Below are positions 53,178-60,006 of a DNA stretch of 64,000 nt, piece after piece. Positions within the stretch are counted from its first letter, which is position 1; each line of letters opens with the position of its first letter. Origin of the DNA: Pontibacter ruber (GTDB taxonomy: Bacteria; Bacteroidota; Bacteroidia; Cytophagales; Hymenobacteraceae); NCBI RefSeq assembly GCF_023630205.1, contig NZ_JALPRR010000003.1, forward strand, positions 62,001-126,000. Direction: 5' to 3'. The position numbers and the translations under genes are program-made. The notes beneath the pieces were generated by a model. The model was not told the DNA's origin, searched no databases, and worked only from the letters and a program-made list of their open reading frames with translations.

Positions 53178-55709
53178 CTAAGCTTCATTTACATTAATCT
53201 GTTGTTGAATCTCGATTTCTTGCCTTATCTCATCATAAATTTCAAGATCCTCATCTAGTGCTGTAAAACTAACAACAATAGCATACGGTACTTTAAATTT
53301 CAAATCCTTCTGCCAACCAGCATGAGCAACGACAGCGAATGAGATCTCATCTGGTAATTCGAATGAATTAACATCTGTCCAATCCTTCTGAAGAGTAGAA
53401 TTTATCAATCTCACATCACTAGTTCCTGAATTTACCTGCCTTCCTATAACCCATGGAATACTACGAAATTGGGAAGCAGAAGCAGCTCTTTGATCTTCAG
53501 CACTATCTTCTTGTAATGAGCGAAGAATTCTAGCTCTAAAGTTAGAATATGGTTCATCAAACTTTGAGCTTTCCCAGTGGAGCCATGTAGACAGGTAAGA
53601 CTTAATTTTCCGTCTCGTAAGCCTTGGTAAAGCCTTATAAGATAATGTAACCTCAATTCTTATCCTATGATTCGTAGCTGGATTCCTTAGTGACTCAGGA
53701 ACTGGCACAGTATAAATGTATGCTTCCTTTGCTGCGATTTGGTTTTCTGCAAATAATGTTACTCTATAATCAGTATTACGAGTAGCCCTCTCTACATCTG
53801 GTATTCCGTAGCCATAAAACCTCAGGTTTTGCAAGGCTTCTCTCGCTCCTTCAGCTACTTCAGGCCACTGTGCTGACTGAACAAGTAGTGCACGATACAG
53901 CAATGCCGAATACGAGGGCAATACTCTTTGAATTTCGCCTAAAATGTACGATACTTTAGGTGCGGTGAATGAAGTTCCAACCTTATCTTTTCTTAAGGCA
54001 CTTTGTCCATCAAGTGTTGAACACACCAAAAGAGGCGAAGTTTCTTCGCAGTTTGATAAATTATGAGAGCTATCGTAAAGAAAGTCTCCACCATATTCAA
54101 CTACATCAGGCTTAAGAGTGTCCCAAATACCTAAGCCTGTTCTAGAGAAGCTAGATAATTCGCCAAGATTTCCAAAAGACCTGCGATCACTACTTGACTC
54201 TATAAACTGCTCAAAGCAGATTGACCCTACTGTGATTGAGTTTAAACTGTGAGCAGGGTTAGCAATTTTACACCCGTCTTCAAGAAGGTAATTGGGATAT
54301 ATGTTCCCTGATGTTAAGTAGTCTTGAATACCTGGTAATAGGCTGTCATTAGAGGCTCTTGAAAGGTTCCCTGCCGCGATAATAAAAAGAATGTCTTTTT
54401 TGAAAGTTAGATTATCAATTTCTCCTGCCCATGGAGACATATGTTTAGTCCTATATGGGGCTCTTTCTGCAACAGATAAATTAAATAATCTTACTCCATA
54501 CTCGCCATGATATCTTTCTACCACGTCATTAGTGACCTCTGCTGGCATCTTAGTCTCAGGAAACGATGCGCTAGAATCAAGTATTTTAGCGTTAAATATC
54601 CAAAAGGGCAACTTGTACTCTCCATCTAATGAAGGTCCATAAGGATAGAGAATAGCTCCTGCTACTCTAGTTCCATGTCCTCCATCTGGGACTAAATCAG
54701 CTGTTCCTATTTCAGTAGGCACAAAAGACATAGATGCTTCTCGTACGATAGCAGGACTCAGGAGCAAGTGCCCTTCCTGTATTCCACTATCGATCACACA
54801 TATTTTAGGGGAATCAGGATCAGGAGGCAGAGGCACTAATTCGCAATTAGCTCTTGAGCTTTCCCCACTACTAATAGGTACGCCTTGCAATAGATTAGGC
54901 TCTGACACATCGAAGAGATAGCTGTAGGTAAGCACTAAATCCTTAAGTCCTCTTCCATTTATTTTAATCCTACAACAAAAACTATCATTGAAATCAATAA
55001 ACCCAGAAAGTAGCTCCCCCTCATATTGATCAAGGTATTCTTGTAGCTTATCTTCTAGATTCATTGCTAACTCATCTCTCTTTACTTCCGCTTCTCTAAT
55101 CTGCCTTTCCCTTCTTTGTATTGTTTGCTCAGATGCATCATCTGCTGGCGACTCTGGCACATATATCTGACAGGCTATCCCTAAGTCCAGAATGTAAAGT
55201 TCCTCTAACTCAATTACCCCCCACTTACTTAACAAATCTGGAGACAGCACTTGTTCTGGTCGCCAGCTGTAACCCTCTATTATTTGCCAAAGTTGAGCCG
55301 CCTGATTACGGTCTTGTCTACTACTTTCTGCTCCTTCTAAAAACCTTTCGATTTTTGTAGAGAGGCTTGTGAAATTATCAACAGAGGCCCCAACAATGTA
55401 ACCATCTTCATTTTCGCTAATTACATGGATACCAAAGCTTCTAAGAGTATCTAACGAAAGGCTCTTTGTGTCAACTTGTAAAAAGACAGGTATACCTTCA
55501 GGTGGCGCGGGAAGGCCTGCCTCTTCTCTTTCCTGTTTGATCTCAGACCATCTCTGAAGATTACTTTGAACCGACGTTTTTAATCCATTACCATGCTGAT
55601 CACGATTCTGTCGATTTTGAATTGTTCTGATTGACTGACTGCCGAAGCCGCGTAGATAAGCTGGGCCAACAATTTTAAGTGGCAGAGGTAGATGGGGAAA
55701 GTTGCTCAT
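53178..55709 (-). CDS. ietS: S8 subtilisin-like protease, IetS-like
   Basis: 843 residues. The subtilisin triad is visible: Asp307 (CVIDSGI), His345 (GGHGTRVAG) and Ser580 (VGTSFTAPK), with the oxyanion Asn448 in FIIAAGN. The first 300 residues have no known motif and include a charged helix (about 190-230); they may sense or dock a partner. About 220 residues follow the protease domain. No signal peptide, so it acts inside the cell. It begins 3 bases after the end of the AAA ATPase gene, the order known for IetA-IetS pairs in defence or plasmid-stability systems. Confidence 0.85.
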   Translation of the reverse strand: MSNFPHLPLPLKIVGPAYLRGFGSQSIRTIQNRQNRDQHGNGLKTSVQSNLQRWSEIKQEREEAGLPAPPEGIPVFLQVDTKSLSLDTLRSFGIHVISENEDGYIVGASVDNFTSLSTKIERFLEGAESSRQDRNQAAQLWQIIEGYSWRPEQVLSPDLLSKWGVIELEELYILDLGIACQIYVPESPADDASEQTIQRRERQIREAEVKRDELAMNLEDKLQEYLDQYEGELLSGFIDFNDSFCCRIKINGRGLKDLVLTYSYLFDVSEPNLLQGVPISSGESSRANCELVPLPPDPDSPKICVIDSGIQEGHLLLSPAIVREASMSFVPTEIGTADLVPDGGHGTRVAGAILYPYGPSLDGEYKLPFWIFNAKILDSSASFPETKMPAEVTNDVVERYHGEYGVRLFNLSVAERAPYRTKHMSPWAGEIDNLTFKKDILFIIAAGNLSRASNDSLLPGIQDYLTSGNIYPNYLLEDGCKIANPAHSLNSITVGSICFEQFIESSSDRRSFGNLGELSSFSRTGLGIWDTLKPDVVEYGGDFLYDSSHNLSNCEETSPLLVCSTLDGQSALRKDKVGTSFTAPKVSYILGEIQRVLPSYSALLYRALLVQSAQWPEVAEGAREALQNLRFYGYGIPDVERATRNTDYRVTLFAENQIAAKEAYIYTVPVPESLRNPATNHRIRIEVTLSYKALPRLTRRKIKSYLSTWLHWESSKFDEPYSNFRARILRSLQEDSAEDQRAASASQFRSIPWVIGRQVNSGTSDVRLINSTLQKDWTDVNSFELPDEISFAVVAHAGWQKDLKFKVPYAIVVSFTALDEDLEIYDEIRQEIEIQQQINVNEA

Positions 55710-55712
55710 TAT

Positions 55713-56732
55713 TTAGTAGGTCGATCGGTTTATGACTTCCGATAATGCAGACTCAAGATGATTCATTCTGATAGTATTGTCACCAGCAACAACACATGCT
55801 TTTGCAGCATCTCTAGCAACTTTAACAACCTGTGCTGCAGAAAACCCATCCATTTTATCAACTATTTTATTGAAGTTTAAGCCTTTATCAACATTGATGG
55901 AAGATAGAGAAGTAAGCAACAAATCATGCACTTCTCCTTTCCCAGGCTTAGGCACCTCTAGAACTTCATCAAATCTTCTAAAGATCGCTTTATCTAGAGT
56001 CTCTTCTAGATTGGTTGTTGCTACCAATAAACCTTGTGCATTATATTCTTCCAAGAGATAAAGTAGCATATTCACCATTCTTGACATTTCTCCTACGTCT
56101 TGTCCTATGTTTCTAGATTTTGCAATGAAATCACATTCATCTAATAACAGAACACAAGGGGTATTCTGAGCAACATCAAAGACCTTTCGTAAATTACTTC
56201 CTGATTCTCCTAAGAAGGACGATAACAGAGATTCAAAACGTACTTTATAGAATGGCAAACCTATATCCCAAGCAAGTCGTTCTGCACCCATACTTTTACC
56301 ACAGCCAGGAGGGCCATATAACAAGATCTTCTGTCTAGGTTTTAGTCCATAATGAGCTAAGCGATCGCTAGCAACATATTCTTTAATTACCCTTTGAAAC
56401 CTTTGTTCTATTTCATTGGGAAGAATCATTTCGTGCCTTAGATTCTCTCGCTTAACTTCCATTAAAAGAGGCTGTTGGTCTCTTTTAGAAAGAGGCAATG
56501 AAGTTAGTCTACTAGTACTAAGAGTGTTTAACGTGCCGCTTTTAGATACATAGCGCTCAGAAGTAGCTTGAGTAGCAGATGTTTCTTTTAGAATATTTGA
56601 TAGTTCATGTGCTAACTTATCATGCCCCTTCTTCCTCTCATCATCTAAAATTACTTGAGCAATCTTTATTAAATCTTGGGTTGGTTCTCGCTTAATAGAG
56701 CGGAATAACCTTTTTAGAGTTTCAGATCTCAT
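55713..56732 (-). CDS. ietA: AAA ATPase, IetA-like
   Basis: 339 residues from the ATG at 56732; a TTG two codons upstream is possible. The first 100 residues are charged helices. The AAA module has Walker A YGPPGCGKSMGAERLA (Lys146), Walker B CVLLLDECDFIAK (Asp198, Glu199), sensor and arginine-finger region FRRFDEVLEVPKPGKGEV. It is proteasome/FtsH-like AAA by sequence. Paired with the subtilisin-like protease downstream, it is the likely regulator or unfoldase of the system. Confidence 0.87.
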   Translation of the reverse strand: MRSETLKRLFRSIKREPTQDLIKIAQVILDDERKKGHDKLAHELSNILKETSATQATSERYVSKSGTLNTLSTSRLTSLPLSKRDQQPLLMEVKRENLRHEMILPNEIEQRFQRVIKEYVASDRLAHYGLKPRQKILLYGPPGCGKSMGAERLAWDIGLPFYKVRFESLLSSFLGESGSNLRKVFDVAQNTPCVLLLDECDFIAKSRNIGQDVGEMSRMVNMLLYLLEEYNAQGLLVATTNLEETLDKAIFRRFDEVLEVPKPGKGEVHDLLLTSLSSINVDKGLNFNKIVDKMDGFSAAQVVKVARDAAKACVVAGDNTIRMNHLESALSEVINRSTY

Positions 56733-57353
56733 AGCCAAATCTATTAAATATTTGTAAGATTTCTATTTATATATATGAAAACATATATTTTAAATAATCT
56801 GTTTTCTTAGCTTTCTGAAATTGTTAGACACCCTCGATGATAATTCACCACAGCAGATATTACAAGACCATTTAAACAATCAAAAACTTATTGCTTTTGA
56901 TTTGAATTTATTTAATATATGTACGAGAAAGTCTATAGTAAAATATTTATTCTTCACCTTTGGTATAAATTCAAATATTAGCTCTATCTTGGCACCAGCA
57001 AATTATAGTGTCACCTAACAGCGGATATTGTTCAGTGCACTAGTAAAGCTCTCATCTTTCAAAAAGGCGCTTAAGCAGAAGACATCGCAGCCCCTTGCGT
57101 AAACTTAGTCTCTCGAGCCCCTACTATTATCTTTCAAATTAAAACTAATATGGATTCTCGTCCCTTATAGGATCGAGAAACAGTTCTCTTTTTGTTTTTG
57201 CCTTTAGGCAAGATTCAACAAAGGCTAAGAATTGGTATTTGCTCTTATATCCATCAAACTATTTTCTTTCCTGTAAAGGAATAAGAACCAAGAAAATGTA
57301 ACAGGGATAAGACTAGAGCTTCAATTATGCTTAGTCTATAAATTATAAACACA
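56733..57353. other. AT-rich intergenic region with hairpin
   Basis: About 620 bases between divergent genes. There is no convincing gene; a short open frame at 56821-57018 lacks an ATG. A hairpin TTCTCGTCC (57155-57163) against GGATCGAGAA (57170-57179) is followed by a T-rich run (TTCTCTTTTTGTTTTTG) and could end an unknown RNA. The promoters of ietAS and the RepA-like gene must lie here. Confidence 0.45.
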
Positions 57354-58463
57354 ATGAAAGATTTTAATCAATCAGCTTCTGAAGAAATGGACGCTGTACC
57401 AAATATAATAACTGCGAAAGCCTTGGCTCAGCTAAAGGCGCCAATATCCCGCTACTTGCTTGAACCCTTTTTACCCACTTCTGGAACTGCATTAATTGCT
57501 GGTAAGCCTGATACAGGTAAAAGCCAGTTCGCGAGGCAGCTCGCAATTCAGGTTTCCCAAGGTTCAAGCGAGTTCCTTAATTTTAAATTGTCTCTTAAAC
57601 ACGGTAGATCTGTTTATGTGGCAACTGAAGATGACGCATGGAATACTCAGTATTTAATTGCTAAACAACACCAAGGGTTGGGTTATGAGCCAAATGAAAA
57701 CTTGTCGTTTCTATTTTCTAATAGTATGGATACAAAACGAGTAATAAAAGAACTGGACAAGCTGCTAACCTTAGCTCCAGTAGATTTGATAGTTGTGGAT
57801 GGCTTTAGCGACATATTCTCTGGCTCTGACATGAATTCAAATACACAAATGAGAGAATCAATAAACAAGTTTGATTACATAGCTAAGAAGCATCACTGCC
57901 TAATTCTTTTTGTACATCATATCAACAAGAGCGCCTATGATAAAAAAGCAACACAGCAAAGCATACAAGGTGGTGGAGCTTTAGCACAAAAGGTAAGGTT
58001 AGCTTGGCAGCTAACGTCACAGGAAGGCGGGAATACCAAATTCTTAAATGTAACAAAAGGTAACTATTGCCCTCGTGAGTATAAAGAAAAACCTCAAGTC
58101 TTGGTATTCGATGAGAGTCATTTTACATTTACAAAAAGCAGTAACCCTATAAACGAGAAGCAGCAAGAGCTAAATCTGGAGCCCGCTTTATCAAAAAACG
58201 AGAGTAAGTTATTAAGTTTTTTACAAGACATTAAGACCAAGCTTTTAGAGACTCAAGGCATTAAGTATGGTGCTTTTGTTAAATTCATGATGGAAGAAGG
58301 TCAATTTCCAGAGGCGTCAGCTAAGAGACAAATTAGCCAATTAAAAGAACAGAACTATATCGTTAAAATTGATGATCTGTACAAATGGGAAGAAAAACCA
58401 ATCAGAAAATTGAACAATAGAGAGATCATAGAAGGAGACATCTCCTTGGATGATGTTGCATAA
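57354..58463 (+). CDS. RepA-like RecA-fold ATPase with C-terminal winged helix
   Basis: 369 residues. Walker A is AGKPDTGKSQFARQL (Lys56), followed by VYVATEDDAWN (catalytic Glu near 92) and Walker B LIVVDGFSD (Asp149). The LILFVHHINKSAY and GGGALAQKVRLAWQL motifs match the AAA_25/RepA helicase family used by mobile elements for DNA replication or loading. The C-terminal part (KYGAFVKFMMEEGQF to QISQLKEQNYIVKI) looks like a winged helix for DNA binding. Repeat clusters follow just downstream. Confidence 0.85.
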   Translation: MKDFNQSASEEMDAVPNIITAKALAQLKAPISRYLLEPFLPTSGTALIAGKPDTGKSQFARQLAIQVSQGSSEFLNFKLSLKHGRSVYVATEDDAWNTQYLIAKQHQGLGYEPNENLSFLFSNSMDTKRVIKELDKLLTLAPVDLIVVDGFSDIFSGSDMNSNTQMRESINKFDYIAKKHHCLILFVHHINKSAYDKKATQQSIQGGGALAQKVRLAWQLTSQEGGNTKFLNVTKGNYCPREYKEKPQVLVFDESHFTFTKSSNPINEKQQELNLEPALSKNESKLLSFLQDIKTKLLETQGIKYGAFVKFMMEEGQFPEASAKRQISQLKEQNYIVKIDDLYKWEEKPIRKLNNREIIEGDISLDDVA

Positions 58464-58469
58464 CAATTA

Positions 58470-58658
58470 GTATCAAAGGATCAGTAGTATCAAACCCTAG
58501 TGCACAAATACTGCTGATCCTAATGATACCTATCTTTTAGCTATCTATACTTTATATAGGATCAGTTAATAAAAACATACAATCGTATTAGTCCCCAAAG
58601 GGATCACGGTATCAATGATAATTATATACTATAGTTTTATACCATTGATCCTTGATCC
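58470..58658. repeat. Cluster of GGATCA/TGATCC and GTATCA motifs
   Basis: Six GGATCA or TGATCC words (58478, 58515, 58559, 58601, 58646, 58653) and four GTATCA/TGATAC words lie in about 190 bases. The first part forms a long inverted repeat, GTATCA-AA-GGATCAGTAGTAT (58470-58490) facing ATACTGCTGATCC-TAA-TGATAC (58508-58529). It follows the RepA-like gene at once. It could be a terminator, an operator or an iteron-type origin. Confidence 0.6.
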
Positions 58659-58763
58659 TACATAAGAGAATGAGAAAACCAACTATACTAAATATCCATC
58701 AAAACTAGTCTGACAGCATACAATACAAATTAAGACATATCAATTATATAGCTTTCTTCACTG

Positions 58764-58892
58764 AGTTTATCAATTCCAACTCTGTAAATCTGACTCAGGA
58801 AACACCAACAGATTATCTTTCCCAACCTCAGTTGATAAACTGCAACAGCATTACTCTCCTAAATATTCTATGAACTTCATGGAGTTTATCAA
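58764..58892. repeat. Three AGTTTATCAA repeats
   Basis: AGTTTATCAA occurs at 58764-58773 and 58883-58892 in direct orientation and, as TTGATAAACT, at 58832-58841. The two direct copies are each preceded by GAG-type and followed by ATxCC bases. The stretch is gene-free. Confidence 0.55.
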
Positions 58893-59025
58893 TGCCCTCT
58901 CCCAAATTTTTTTTTTATTTTTTCTGAGTTCCACTGAGCAGGCCAGCCTACTTCTAAACTTACCCCACTTAGGGATCAGGGTTGGATGTACCGCCCCATG
59001 ATGTATAACCATAATTAATAAACAC

Positions 59026-59367
59026 ATGGTAACGATTACTGGCTTTGCCAAAAGAAAGAATTCTGCTGACGAGGAATTCAACGTGCTACTTCTGCAGGGG
59101 GAACTGGAACTGATCCAGTCAAAGGAATCAGGAAGATTCTATGCTACTGCTAAAACCTGTAGCATCGCCTGTACTTTTAATGACGCTATCTGTGCTACTC
59201 TAGTTGGGAAAACCCTCCCAGGCCAGATCGAGAAAATTCAATGTGATCCTTATGACTACCATATTCCAGGTACTGACGAGATCATTTCACTTGCCTACTC
59301 CTACTACTACGATCCTATCGAGAGGACGATAGAGCAGGAGGTATTCCAAATGAAGCCTGCAGCTTAG
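59026..59367 (+). CDS. Hypothetical protein of mobile-element type (113 aa)
   Basis: It begins MVTITGFAKRKNSADEEFNV and contains a strand-rich core (LLLQGELELIQSKESGRFYATAKTCSI cut by motifs GRFYATAK, LPGQIEKIQC). It looks like a small beta-barrel or OB-like protein. I believe related proteins occur in Bacteroidota integrative elements, but that is recalled, not tested. The gene ends at a strong terminator. Function unknown. Confidence 0.75.
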   Translation: MVTITGFAKRKNSADEEFNVLLLQGELELIQSKESGRFYATAKTCSIACTFNDAICATLVGKTLPGQIEKIQCDPYDYHIPGTDEIISLAYSYYYDPIERTIEQEVFQMKPAA

Positions 59368-59373
59368 CTTGCG

Positions 59374-59405
59374 AAGGGTAGTCTATTACTAGGCTACCCT
59401 TTTTC
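59374..59405 (+). terminator. Intrinsic terminator
   Basis: Stem AAGGGTAGTCTA/TAGGCTACCCTT (one wobble), loop TTAC, then TTTTC. Confidence 0.85.
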
Positions 59406-59431
59406 ATTTACTCCTTTATAGTTTCTAGACA

Positions 59432-59707
59432 ATGATTACAAAGTACTTATTGAATTCTGAGCCAAGCAGGTTCTCAGACAGTTGCCTGTTCCTGTCGAAG
59501 TACAAGCTCCAGAGGGTTTATTGTCCATTCGAGGTAGTCTGCACCAGAGCTATTCGCAAAATTAATGAAGGGGAGAGGCTATGGGTAGATAGAATCTTAA
59601 GTTGGCATTCAGGAGTGATACTTTTCTTCATTCAAGGTAGGCTCTACCCGCACAGTCATTTCAGCTATAAACCTCCTACACAGTTCGTAGCGACAGGGAT
59701 AAAGTAG
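59432..59707 (+). CDS. Hypothetical protein (91 aa)
   Basis: It starts MITKYLLNSEPSRFSDSCLFL and contains aromatic/hydrophobic strands (GVILFFIQGRLYPHSHF). It is separated by 64 bases and a terminator from the preceding gene. No motif recognised. Probably a real island gene of unknown role. Confidence 0.6.
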   Translation: MITKYLLNSEPSRFSDSCLFLSKYKLQRVYCPFEVVCTRAIRKINEGERLWVDRILSWHSGVILFFIQGRLYPHSHFSYKPPTQFVATGIK

Positions 59708-60006
59708 CTGAGATAGGAGTTATGCTGAATTTCTTAGGCATTGTTCTGTGAGATGGTTACTCCTTAAAATCAAACCACTGAAAGAACGTAGCAAAAGACT
59801 TATAGCTATTTGTCTGGAGGGGGTAACATTTGTTGCCCCTTTTACTTTACCACAACCATTGCACTCAGAAATAAAATACAACTTCAGCACAAGATGTTGG
59901 ATAACGTCTCCTATACTAAATTAAGTAAGCTTAAATCTTCTTAAAATATAATAGGATGTTTATATATTGTGGTTTGAACATAAATACAACTAACCCCAAT
60001 CTGAAA
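59708..60006. other. Region upstream of mcrB
   Basis: About 300 bases. A hairpin with GGGGTAAC (near 59820) against GTTGCCCC (near 59832) and a following TTTTAC run looks like a terminator for the upstream gene. Beyond it lies AT-rich sequence expected to hold the mcrBC promoter. Confidence 0.5.

Noticed and set aside
56821..57018. Plus-strand open frame of 65 codons in the ietA-RepA gap
   Set aside because: It begins with TTG, has no ATG and no recognisable features; at best a decayed fragment.
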